Part shown: in pieces, positions 1 to 7,360 of the stretch
Layout: each line of letters opens with the position of its first letter
Numbering within the stretch: position 1 is the stretch's first letter
Origin: Clostridiales bacterium
GTDB taxonomy: Bacteria > Bacillota > Clostridia > Lutisporales > Lutisporaceae
DNA length: 10,098 nucleotides
Assembly (NCBI GenBank): GCA_012842725.1
Contig: DUSG01000280.1
Location: 1-10,098, forward strand
Direction of reading: 5' to 3'
Program-made: the position numbers and the translations under genes
Notes under the pieces: generated by a model
What the model was told of the DNA's origin: nothing
Databases searched by the model: none
The model's input: the letters and a program-made list of their open reading frames with translations, nothing else

Positions 1-13
1 AGACAAGCTCTAT

Positions 14-20
14 AGGAGGA
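14..20 (+). promoter_or_regulatory. Ribosome binding site of trkH1
   Basis: AGGAGGA lies 6 to 7 bases upstream of the ATG at 27 and fixes that start. The reading frame stays open to the left edge, so without this site a longer protein could not be excluded. An ATG at 22 is out of frame and meets a stop after two codons. Confidence 0.8.
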
Positions 21-26
21 CATGAT

Positions 27-1469
27 ATGAATTCCCAAATGGTACTGAGGGGGCTGGGAGCCCTCTTAATATGTGAAGCTATTGCACTAATACCGTCTGT
101 AATTGTTTCCGGTATATATGAAGACGGGGCAATGATGTCATTTATTTATACTATAATATTATTAATCATTATAGGTATACCGCTGGCGAGACTAAAACCG
201 AAAACAAATAGCATATACGCCAGAGATGGTTTTGCAATTGTAGCTGCAGGCTGGATTGTCATATCATTGTTTGGTGCTTTCCCTTATTATCTCAGTGGAG
301 CAATACCCAGCTTTGCAGATAGTTTTTTTGAGGCAGTTTCAGGTTTTACTACCACAGGTGCAAGCATATTGGAAAACATTGAGGTCTTGCCCCCCAGTAT
401 AATATTTTGGAGAAGCCTGACAAATTGGTTAGGTGGCATGGGGGTTCTTGTACTTACACTTGCGATTTTGCCGTCAGTAGGTGCAGGAACCTTACAGATT
501 ATGAAAGCAGAAGTACCTGGACCCAACCCTGGGAAAATTGTTCCAAAAATCAGCAGTTCAGTTAGGATATTGTATAAAATATATCTTGCCTTAACAATTA
601 TTGAAATAATATTGCTTCTTGCGTCAGGTATGCCGTTTTATGATTCATTGATTCATGCATTTGGAACAACGGGAACGGGTGGTGTATCAAGTAAGAATTT
701 TAATATTGCGGCTTATGATAATGTTACAGCGGAAATTATAATAACAGTATTTATGATTTTATGTGGTGTAAATTTCACATTATATTATCAAACTATAAAA
801 GGAAATATAAAAGCATTATTAAAAGATGAAGAGTTTCGTTTCTATATAGGTATAGTTGCTGTATCCATTATACTTATATCCATAAATCTCTATGGAAATG
901 TATACGGTTCCATAGGTGAATCAGTGAGGCATTCATCATTCCAGGTAGCCTCCATCATTACAACTACCGGATATACTTCAACTAATTTTGATACATGGCC
1001 TTTATTCAGTAAAATGATTCTGTTTGTATTGATGTTTATAGGCGGTAGTTCAGGCTCAACAGTGGGAGCTATTAAAAGCATCAGGATTCTTCTTTTATTA
1101 AAGGCTACCAGATTGGAGATGAAGTCTATAATTCATCCTAAAGCGGTGTTTTCAATAAGATTAGGTAATAAAACAATTGATGAAAAAACTTTAAGTGAAG
1201 TAAAAAACTTCTTTTTTGCTTATATACTGATTTTTACTTTGACAGTGATTATAATATCGTTAGACGGGTTTGACTTAGCTACGACTTTATCAGCTGCTGC
1301 TGCTTCCATAGGAAACATCGGAGTTGGTTTTGGGCAGATTGGCCCCCTTGGAAACTACTCTCAATTTTCTGGATTAAGTAAAGCTGTTCTTTCAATTTGC
1401 ATGCTTATGGGTAGGCTTGAGATATATCCCATACTGGTTTTAACTATGCCAAGCTTATGGGAAAAGTAA
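27..1469 (+). CDS. trkH: TrkH/KtrB-family potassium uptake channel subunit (first copy)
   Basis: Membrane subunit of a Trk/Ktr potassium uptake system; it forms the ion path and is gated by a cytoplasmic RCK-domain partner such as the TrkA encoded next door. The 480 residues match the usual TrkH length and show the four-fold pore repeat. Selectivity-filter loops are visible at about 107-112 (FTTTGA), 213-219 (GTTGTGG), 311-316 (ITTTGY) and 429-434 (GNIGVG). An intramembrane gating-loop motif, GGSSGSTVGAIK, sits at 339-350. About ten hydrophobic segments are spread over the chain, and the end MGRLEIYPIL at 461-470 is typical of the family. Two positions differ from the second copy and from the usual motif: V433 replaces the proline of the fourth filter (GPG), and the gating loop has VGA where AGG is common. 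The ATG is chosen because of the strong AGGAGG site. Its promoter lies outside the window, and what precedes it cannot be told. I cannot decide between potassium and mixed sodium/potassium transport from sequence alone. Confidence 0.95.
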   Translation: MNSQMVLRGLGALLICEAIALIPSVIVSGIYEDGAMMSFIYTIILLIIIGIPLARLKPKTNSIYARDGFAIVAAGWIVISLFGAFPYYLSGAIPSFADSFFEAVSGFTTTGASILENIEVLPPSIIFWRSLTNWLGGMGVLVLTLAILPSVGAGTLQIMKAEVPGPNPGKIVPKISSSVRILYKIYLALTIIEIILLLASGMPFYDSLIHAFGTTGTGGVSSKNFNIAAYDNVTAEIIITVFMILCGVNFTLYYQTIKGNIKALLKDEEFRFYIGIVAVSIILISINLYGNVYGSIGESVRHSSFQVASIITTTGYTSTNFDTWPLFSKMILFVLMFIGGSSGSTVGAIKSIRILLLLKATRLEMKSIIHPKAVFSIRLGNKTIDEKTLSEVKNFFFAYILIFTLTVIIISLDGFDLATTLSAAAASIGNIGVGFGQIGPLGNYSQFSGLSKAVLSICMLMGRLEIYPILVLTMPSLWEK

Positions 1470-1589
1470 ATATATGAGTAATATGGAGATAACTGACAAT
1501 AATTCAAGCGACGTGATTGTATATGTCCTATAGCATGCAAAACATGTGAAATTTAGCTTATCGACAAGAGAATCAATATTTATGTGGTG

Positions 1590-1618
1590 TTGTAATATGA
1601 TTTCTAATAAGTTAGAAT
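1590..1618 (+). promoter_or_regulatory. Putative sigma-A-type promoter of trkA-trkH2
   Basis: A -35-like TTGTAA at 1590-1595 and a -10-like TAGAAT at 1613-1618 are separated by 17 bases. They match the housekeeping consensus at 4 of 6 and 5 of 6 positions. Transcription would start near 1625, giving a leader of about 40 bases before the trkA ATG. Such matches occur by chance in AT-rich DNA; the correct spacing and position make this one plausible but unproven. Confidence 0.45.
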
Positions 1619-1651
1619 GTTATACAAGTGTTTTAAAGATGTACTATTTTT

Positions 1652-1657
1652 GGAGGG
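1652..1657 (+). promoter_or_regulatory. Ribosome binding site of trkA
   Basis: GGAGGG ends 6 bases before the ATG at 1664. It is a strong site that supports this start. Confidence 0.75.
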
Positions 1658-1663
1658 AATTAA

Positions 1664-3001
1664 ATGAAAACCATTATAATCGGGGCAGGAAAAGTAGGGT
1701 ATAATCTTGCCCTGGCACTATCAAAGGAACATCATGATGTAACAATAATTGATAATTATTCCGAGGCTCTGGCAAAAGCTGATGAGAACCTGGATGTTTT
1801 ATGCATCAAAGGAAATGGTGTAAGTACCAACGTATTATTAGAAGCTGGTGTTAAAGACGCAGATCTTTTGATAGCTGTCACCAATAGTGATGAAGTAAAT
1901 ATGGTTTGCTGTTTGACAGGTAAAAAATTAGGTGCTGCAAAGACGATTGCAAGGATTAGAGATCCGGAGTATGCCAAAGAACTTGCAATGCTTAAAGAAG
2001 AATTAGGGTTGGATATGGTCATAAACCCGGAGCATGCGGCAGCCGAAGAAATAGCTCTAAGTCTGTCTTTTCCTTCTGCAATTGATGTTGAAAATTTTGC
2101 TAAAGGCAGAGTAAAGATGATAGAGCTGAGAATTACAGATAATATGCCTGTTATAGGTATGAAACTCAAAGATTTGCCTGGCAGGTATCTTCAATCTGTA
2201 CTGATTGGCGCCGTATTGAGAGATGACAAAGTGATAATACCAAAAGGTGATTTTGAAATAAATAAAGATGATATCATATATATTTTAGGGAATCCATCAG
2301 GGCTGATGAATTTTCTAAAGTTATGCGATACAGCTCAAGTTAAGATAAGAAATGTAATGGTGGTAGGAGCAGGAAGGATAGCCTATTATCTTTCACAAAT
2401 GCTTCATGACATGGATATCCGATCAAAAATAATTGAAATAGACAGGGAAAAGTGTGAAGAATTCATAGATCTTCTACCTGACAGTCTTATCATTAATGGC
2501 GATGGTACTGATGAGAGTTTATTGCAATCTGAAAACATTGGAGAAATGGATGCATTTATTGCGCTTACCGGTATGGATGAGGAAAATCTTATTGCTGCAT
2601 TGGTGGCAAAACAAAATGGAGCCAAAAAGGTTATAGCAAAAATCAGCAGAACAAACTATATGAGTGTTATTAATAAACTGGGGATCGATAATGTAATATG
2701 TCCTAAGCTAATCACCACAGGACACATTCTGAAATTCATCAGAGGCAATTCTGTAGAATCATTGTACAGAATCGTTGAAGGACAGGCAGAAATACTGGAG
2801 CTTATTGCAAACAGGGGTAGCAAGATCATTGATATACCGCTGAAAAAGCTGAAGTTTTCTAAGGATGCCATAATAGCAACTATTGTAAGAAAAAATCATG
2901 TAGTAATACCTCATGGTAACGATATAATTAAAGAAAACGATAGGGTAATAATAATAACAAAGAGTAATAACATCAGCGAATTGGATGACCTGTTGCAATA
3001 A
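1664..3001 (+). CDS. trkA: TrkA-type potassium uptake regulator with two RCK modules
   Basis: Cytoplasmic peripheral subunit that binds dinucleotide and gates the TrkH channel. The 445 residues are the normal length for a two-module TrkA: RCK_N (about 1-120), RCK_C (about 140-220), a second RCK_N (about 229-345) and a second RCK_C (about 365-445). The first Rossmann motif is GAGKVG at 7-12, with the acidic residue D30 closing the second strand as expected for NAD binding. The second motif is GAGRIA at 235-240, where alanine replaces the third glycine, with E258/D260 at the equivalent acidic position. The second nucleotide site may therefore be weaker. The ATG follows GGAGGG at a good distance. 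The gene ends 17 bases before trkH2, so the two are probably one transcript, and it may serve both TrkH copies. A TrkA rather than a single-module KtrA is indicated by the duplicated domains. Confidence 0.95.
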   Translation: MKTIIIGAGKVGYNLALALSKEHHDVTIIDNYSEALAKADENLDVLCIKGNGVSTNVLLEAGVKDADLLIAVTNSDEVNMVCCLTGKKLGAAKTIARIRDPEYAKELAMLKEELGLDMVINPEHAAAEEIALSLSFPSAIDVENFAKGRVKMIELRITDNMPVIGMKLKDLPGRYLQSVLIGAVLRDDKVIIPKGDFEINKDDIIYILGNPSGLMNFLKLCDTAQVKIRNVMVVGAGRIAYYLSQMLHDMDIRSKIIEIDREKCEEFIDLLPDSLIINGDGTDESLLQSENIGEMDAFIALTGMDEENLIAALVAKQNGAKKVIAKISRTNYMSVINKLGIDNVICPKLITTGHILKFIRGNSVESLYRIVEGQAEILELIANRGSKIIDIPLKKLKFSKDAIIATIVRKNHVVIPHGNDIIKENDRVIIITKSNNISELDDLLQ

Positions 3002-3005
3002 CTAC

Positions 3006-3011
3006 AGGGGG
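3006..3011 (+). promoter_or_regulatory. Ribosome binding site that supports the TTG start of trkH2
   Basis: AGGGGG lies 7 bases upstream of TTG at 3019. The next in-frame ATG at 3031 is 19 bases away from it, too far, so the TTG is preferred. Confidence 0.65.
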
Positions 3012-3018
3012 TATTTTA

Positions 3019-4473
3019 TTGAATTATAAAATGATATTTAAAAGCTTGGGAATGCTATTGATATGTGAAGCCATTGCAATGATACCGTCACTTATAGTTT
3101 CAATAATCTATAGTGATAGTACAACCAAAGTATTTTCCTATACAATATCTATTTTGCTGGCGGTAGGGATTTTTTTTGCAATTGCTTTAAAACCAAAAAA
3201 CAGGACTATATATGCCAGAGATGGTTTTGCTATTGTAGCCTTTGGCTGGGTAATGATTTCTCTTTTTGGGGCATTGCCCTTTTATTTTAGCGGAGCAATA
3301 CCATCTTTTATAGATTGTATTTTTGAAACGGTTTCAGGATTTACTACCACAGGGTCGAGCATACTACAAGAAGTTGAAAGTTTACCTAAGGCTATACTGT
3401 TTTGGAGAAGCTTTACCCATTGGATAGGCGGAATGGGAGTTTTGATATTGACTTTAGCCTTATTTCCCATTACCGGTACGGGAGCCTATCAGGTAATGAT
3501 AGCTGAAAGTCCTGGCCCTATACCTGGGAAGCTTGTCCCAAAGGTGGCCAATACAGCCAAAATATTGTATAAAATATATATATCATTTACTTTGCTGGAA
3601 ATAGTGTTATTGGTTATTGCCGGCTTACCCCTCTTTGATGCTTGCATACATACCTTTGGAAGTGTGGGAACAGGCGGCTTTTCCAGCAGAAATGCAAGTA
3701 TAGGTTCGTACAATAATGTGCTTGTAGAGGCTATAATAACCATATTCACATTTATGTGCGGAGTTAATTTTTCATTGTACTACCAAGCTATAAAAAGGGA
3801 TTTCAAAGCTATATTTAAAGACGAAGAATTCAGATTCTATTTGGGTATTGTATTAGTTGCTATACTGTTTATAACTGTGGATTTATATGGAGAAGCATTC
3901 AGATCCATTGGAGAATCAATAAGGTATTCAACATTCCAAGTTGTAACCATAATCACTACCACAGGTTATAGCACTGCTGATTTTGATAAATGGCCTTTGT
4001 TTTCAAAAATGATACTCTTTGTTTTGATGTTTATAGGAGGATGTGCAGGGTCAACGGCAGGAGGTATGAAAAATATCAGAATACTTTCCTTAATAAAATC
4101 CACGAAAACGGAGATTTTGCGGATAATACATCCAAGAGGCGTGTATTCTGTAAGAATTGGGGAAAAAACAATTGAAGAAAAGTATTTGGCACAAATAAAA
4201 AGCTTCTTTTTCATGTACATGTTTGTGTTTGTTATAGCAGTATTGATAGTTTCTTTAGACGGTTTTGATATAGCAACAACCTTCTCTTCTGTGGCAGCTA
4301 CTTTGAGCAACATTGGACCGGGATTTGCCATAGTGGGGCCTATGGGAAACTATTCGCAGATGTCTGTACTGAGCAAGCTGGTATTGTCATTGACCATGCT
4401 TATAGGAAGATTGGAGATATACCCAATGTTGCTTCTTACTATACCGAGTTTTTGGCGAAAAGTTAATATTTAA
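3019..4473 (+). CDS. trkH: TrkH/KtrB-family potassium uptake channel subunit (second copy)
   Basis: Second pore-forming subunit of the Trk system, 484 residues, aligning end to end with the protein at 27-1469, for example in MNYKMIFKSLGMLLICEAIA against MNSQMVLRGLGALLICEAIA. Filter loops are at about 108-113 (FTTTGS), 214-220 (GSVGTGG), 312-317 (ITTTGY) and 431-435 (NIGPG). The gating loop GGCAGSTAGGMK is at 340-351. Here the fourth filter and the gating loop have the standard GPG and AGG forms, so this copy looks like the conventional channel. Initiation is at TTG: the ribosome site is well placed for it, and the N-terminal alignment to the first copy begins at the same residue. The gene follows trkA by 17 bases and probably shares its mRNA. 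A hairpin follows the stop. It is clearly TrkH family; the exact ion and its division of labour with the first copy are unknown. Confidence 0.95.
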   Translation: MNYKMIFKSLGMLLICEAIAMIPSLIVSIIYSDSTTKVFSYTISILLAVGIFFAIALKPKNRTIYARDGFAIVAFGWVMISLFGALPFYFSGAIPSFIDCIFETVSGFTTTGSSILQEVESLPKAILFWRSFTHWIGGMGVLILTLALFPITGTGAYQVMIAESPGPIPGKLVPKVANTAKILYKIYISFTLLEIVLLVIAGLPLFDACIHTFGSVGTGGFSSRNASIGSYNNVLVEAIITIFTFMCGVNFSLYYQAIKRDFKAIFKDEEFRFYLGIVLVAILFITVDLYGEAFRSIGESIRYSTFQVVTIITTTGYSTADFDKWPLFSKMILFVLMFIGGCAGSTAGGMKNIRILSLIKSTKTEILRIIHPRGVYSVRIGEKTIEEKYLAQIKSFFFMYMFVFVIAVLIVSLDGFDIATTFSSVAATLSNIGPGFAIVGPMGNYSQMSVLSKLVLSLTMLIGRLEIYPMLLLTIPSFWRKVNI

Positions 4474-4483
4474 GATTTCTTAG

Positions 4484-4513
4484 TAAACCTCTGAATTTCG
4501 ATTCAGAGGTTTA
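4484..4513 (+). terminator. Hairpin after trkH2, probable terminator
   Basis: A perfect 13-bp inverted repeat, left arm TAAACCTCTGAAT (4484-4496) and right arm ATTCAGAGGTTTA (4501-4513), encloses a TTCG tetraloop. It begins 10 bases after the trkH2 stop. The downstream sequence TTGCATAG has no real T-tract beyond the TTTATT at the stem end, so termination may be incomplete. Confidence 0.65.
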
Positions 4514-4515
4514 TT

Positions 4516-4545
4516 GCATAGTTTATAAGAAATTTATAGATACTA
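4516..4545 (+). promoter_or_regulatory. Putative sigma-G (forespore) promoter of the germination operon
   Basis: GCATA at 4516-4520 fits the sigma-G -35 pattern GHATR. GATACTA at 4539-4545 fits the -10 pattern CATNMTA at all but its first base. The spacer is 18 bases, within the known 17-18 range. Transcription would begin near 4552, about 20 bases before the GTG at 4574. Germinant receptor operons of Bacillus subtilis are known to be transcribed by sigma-G, so the match is in the expected place. The assignment rests on a consensus remembered from Bacillus and has not been tested here. Confidence 0.5.
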
Positions 4546-4573
4546 ACTATTACAATTAAGATATCGAGAAGTT

Positions 4574-6235
4574 GTGTATAGTGAATACCATAAAACAATG
4601 CAAAGATTAAAGGCTTCCGGTTTGAGGTTGGTGGAAACTATGGGGAAAATACCTTTTCTTAACTTATTGATTTATAAAGAAAGTCCCAAAAAGGATAAGT
4701 TTGAGCTTTTGGAGACCAAAGAAGATGACAGCGAAGATGATGTTATTAATGAACATAAGGTTGTTAAAGAAAAATATATTTATTCAGACATAAAAGCCAA
4801 TCTGAAGAGAATAAGGGAGGATTTTAATATCCCTCAGAATTCTGATGTCATTATAAGAGAATTGAAGATATGCGGATATATTGATGCTTTTCTGGTGTTT
4901 ATTAACGGATTGATAGATAAGAAGATACTTAATGAAGTGGTATTGAAAAATCTTATGTCAGGAACCAGGGGAATGGATTATGAAGAAGAGGATCTTGTTG
5001 ATGCTATTGCTGAAAGAATAATAAATGTAGGTATTGTAAAGAAACATAATCTTTTCGATAGAATTGAGGATTTTATTACAAACGGTTATTGTGCTTTATT
5101 CATAGATGGTTATGAAAAATGTCTTTTGTTGGAAATGACAGCCTATGAGAAGAGAAACATAGAGAAACCAGAGAATGAAAAAACCATAAGGGGTTCAAAA
5201 GAAAGTTTTGTAGAGGATTTGCCTACAAATATCTCCATATTGAGAAGATTATTCAGAAATAAGAATTTTATTGTAGAGTATATGAAAATTGGAGCAGAGA
5301 ACAATATAGGATGTGCAATAATGTATGTGAAGGGTATTACTAATCCGGAAATACTTAAAGAGTTGAAAAAAAGAATCAACAAAGTAAAATCGGAGGCTAT
5401 ATTAAACAGCGGAATGTTGGAACAGAGGATAGAGGATAATAAATGGATGATTTTTCCCCAGACGCTGAATACGGAAAGGCCTGACAGGGCAGTTTCTTTA
5501 TTAATGGAAGGCAAAGCTCTCGTAATGGTAGAAGGTTCCCCTTGTGTCAACGCAGTGCCAATAACATTTTTTGACTTATATCATACATCTGAGGATAATA
5601 ATCTGAAATGGCAATATGGCAGCTTTATAAGTATTATAAGACTTTTGGGGGTATTTATGGCTGTATTTCTGCCTGGGTTTTATATAGCTTTGGTATTGTA
5701 CAGTCAGGAGATGATTTCTTCTGAATTGTTGGCATCTATAGCAGCCGCCAGAGAAGGTGTACCCTTTCCTACCATAATAGAGCTTATAATCATGGAATTG
5801 GCTTTTGAGCTTATAAGAGAAGCTTCATCCAGAGTGCCGGGATCAATAGGTGAGACTCTGGGTATAGTCGGTGCTCTTATATTGGGTCAGGCAGCGGTAC
5901 AGGCAGGACTTGTAAGCCCCATTCTCATAATAGTGGTTGCTGCATCAGGCATTGCAAACTTTGTAATCCCAGACTATTCTCTGTCTTTGGCTATTAGGAT
6001 AAGCAGATTCTTTTTTATACTGATGGGCTATATGGCAGGATTTTATGGAATATCCATAGGAATGTTTATATTCTTTGTTATAATGTGCAGCGTGAAGTCT
6101 CTTGGTGTACCGTTCCTGGCACCTGTAGCACCAAAGTTGAGAACTAGTCCCGATATCATTTTAACTAAACCTATTGATAAGATGAATTACAGGCCTGATG
6201 AATCAAATGCAGTTAAAAAGCTAAAGAAAGAATAG
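4574..6235 (+). CDS. Spore germinant receptor A subunit (GerA family)
   Basis: A subunit of a GerA-type nutrient receptor in the inner spore membrane, which acts with the B and C subunits to start germination. The 553 residues comprise a hydrophilic N-terminal part (1 to about 345) and a membrane part (about 350-510). Family signatures seen are RGSKESFVEDLPTNISILRR (206-225), TERPDRAVSLLMEGKALVMV (300-319), LPGFYIAL (366-373), EGVPFPTIIELIIMELAFEL (394-413), ALILGQAAVQAGLVSP (434-449) and IPDYSLSLAIRISRF (465-479). An acidic stretch lies near 50-60. The start is uncertain: GTG at 4574 has only a poorly spaced GAGAAG before it. ATG at 4598 has no site, and ATG at 4640 follows GGTGGA and would give 531 residues. 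The B gene begins within about 21 bases, so the operon order is A-B-C. No subunit-specific symbol is given because sequence does not reveal which germinant it senses. Confidence 0.93.
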   Translation: MYSEYHKTMQRLKASGLRLVETMGKIPFLNLLIYKESPKKDKFELLETKEDDSEDDVINEHKVVKEKYIYSDIKANLKRIREDFNIPQNSDVIIRELKICGYIDAFLVFINGLIDKKILNEVVLKNLMSGTRGMDYEEEDLVDAIAERIINVGIVKKHNLFDRIEDFITNGYCALFIDGYEKCLLLEMTAYEKRNIEKPENEKTIRGSKESFVEDLPTNISILRRLFRNKNFIVEYMKIGAENNIGCAIMYVKGITNPEILKELKKRINKVKSEAILNSGMLEQRIEDNKWMIFPQTLNTERPDRAVSLLMEGKALVMVEGSPCVNAVPITFFDLYHTSEDNNLKWQYGSFISIIRLLGVFMAVFLPGFYIALVLYSQEMISSELLASIAAAREGVPFPTIIELIIMELAFELIREASSRVPGSIGETLGIVGALILGQAAVQAGLVSPILIIVVAASGIANFVIPDYSLSLAIRISRFFFILMGYMAGFYGISIGMFIFFVIMCSVKSLGVPFLAPVAPKLRTSPDIILTKPIDKMNYRPDESNAVKKLKKE

Positions 6236-6243
6236 GAGATAAT

Positions 6244-6248
6244 GGGAG
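6244..6248 (+). promoter_or_regulatory. Ribosome binding site deciding the B-subunit start
   Basis: GGGAG lies 8 bases before ATG 6257, a normal spacing. The alternative ATG at 6242 is only 3 bases after AGGAG (6234-6238), too close for efficient initiation. Confidence 0.5.
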
Positions 6249-6256
6249 ATGAATTC

Positions 6257-7360
6257 ATGAATGAAGGTAAAGTTGGCAATATAGAGATGATATGCCTTAT
6301 AGTAAATGCTATAGTATGCAAAGCTTTTTTTACAAGTGTAGCAGCTGTAATACAAAAAGTAGGTACTGCAGGTTGGTATATGACTCTTATATCCGCAGCT
6401 GTATCATTAGCAGTCTTCGGCTTAATGTACATAATGATAAGAGCTTATGAAGGGAAAAACATTCTTGAGATATATGATGAAATAGTGGGGAAAAAAGCAG
6501 GAAGACTGCTTACCCTTGTTTCCTGCATGATATTGTTTCTATCAGCAAGCATCACTCTAAGGGAATTTACCGATGCCACCAATGTATATCTTCTTCATGT
6601 GTCACCACCAGGTTATATAGTAGGCATGTTTATCATAGCCATGATAGTTGTGTGTTTTTTTGGAATAGAAGGATTGGCCAGGACAGCAAAATTTTTCTCC
6701 TATATACTGCTTATTAATTTTTTGATTGTAATGGTGTTGTCTATCCAACATTATCAAATCTATAGGCTTTATCCTCTGTTGGGCTACGGCTTAGGTAATA
6801 CTGTGAAAAACGGCATAATGAGAAGTTCGGCTTATGGAGAAATTATACTCATTGGAATTTTTGCAAAGGCTCTGAACAATACAAAAGATGCAGGGAAGAT
6901 TGGTTTAAAATGCCTAATATTAGGAGGCTTATTCATAGCACAAATACTGTTCTCAGTTATTGCATCATTTCCCTATTTCACTGCAGCTGAACTTGCAGAC
7001 CCTTTGTATATAATGGTTTCTCTTATAGAATATGGAAGGTTCTTTCAAAGAGTAGAAGTAATATTCATATTCACATGGAATCTGAGCACGCTAATAGGAC
7101 TTACCGCAATTTTCTATGGTGCCGTCATCAGTTATTGTCATGCATTTGACATAAAGGATAAGAGACCAATAATAATATCCTTTGCTATATCTATATATGC
7201 TGCAACTCTCATAATTCCTTCTATTACAATAATCCTTGATTATGTAGTTCCGACACTGAGAGATTATGGCTGGGTAGGGTTTTATTCTCCCATATTTATA
7301 GCTATAATCATATGGTTCTTCTTCAAAAGGGGGAAGCAGACTTATGCAGAGAAAAGTTAG
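6257..7360 (+). CDS. Spore germinant receptor B subunit (GerAB-type, amino acid permease-like)
   Basis: Integral membrane subunit of the germinant receptor, related to amino acid/polyamine transporters (endospore germination permease family). In Bacillus this subunit carries the germinant-binding pocket. From 6257 it has 367 residues, the usual length, with about ten hydrophobic helices spanning nearly the whole chain. Recognisable parts are GNIEMICLIVNAIV near the N-terminus, GIEGLARTAKFF around residue 140, and FFQRVEVIFIFTWNLSTLI around 263-281, which corresponds to the family's conserved ER-E-W region. The in-frame ATG at 6242 would add five residues, but its Shine-Dalgarno spacing is poor. 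The gene starts about 21 bases after the A subunit (6 bases if 6242 is used) and overlaps the C subunit by 17 bases, pointing to translational coupling. The germinant cannot be inferred. Confidence 0.92.
   Translation: MNEGKVGNIEMICLIVNAIVCKAFFTSVAAVIQKVGTAGWYMTLISAAVSLAVFGLMYIMIRAYEGKNILEIYDEIVGKKAGRLLTLVSCMILFLSASITLREFTDATNVYLLHVSPPGYIVGMFIIAMIVVCFFGIEGLARTAKFFSYILLINFLIVMVLSIQHYQIYRLYPLLGYGLGNTVKNGIMRSSAYGEIILIGIFAKALNNTKDAGKIGLKCLILGGLFIAQILFSVIASFPYFTAAELADPLYIMVSLIEYGRFFQRVEVIFIFTWNLSTLIGLTAIFYGAVISYCHAFDIKDKRPIIISFAISIYAATLIIPSITIILDYVVPTLRDYGWVGFYSPIFIAIIIWFFFKRGKQTYAEKS

Larger units (their letters stand above)
1470..1663. other. Intergenic region between trkH1 and trkA
   Basis: This 194-base AT-rich gap separates two genes of the same pathway. 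I see no convincing ORF, no RNA gene and no strong GC-rich hairpin with a T-tract that would terminate trkH1. Only short palindromes such as CATG repeats around 1534-1547 are present. The right part carries a promoter-like element and the trkA ribosome binding site. Confidence 0.5.

Noticed and set aside
1..25. The left edge could hold the last codons of an upstream gene, for example one ending at TAG 13-15 or TGA 23-25.
   Set aside because: Too few codons are visible to recognise a protein or choose a frame, so no feature is called, although an upstream trkA would be a natural guess.
1534..1547. Short CATG repeats in the trkH1-trkA gap as a possible operator or riboswitch.
   Set aside because: The arms are only four bases long and no conserved riboswitch core, such as a c-di-AMP element, could be recognised.
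3966..4331. Reading frames of 60 to 137 codons on the opposite strand of the trk genes (for example 1756-2169 and 3966-4331).
   Set aside because: They lie wholly inside well-supported genes, have no ribosome sites or recognisable motifs, and look like antisense shadows.
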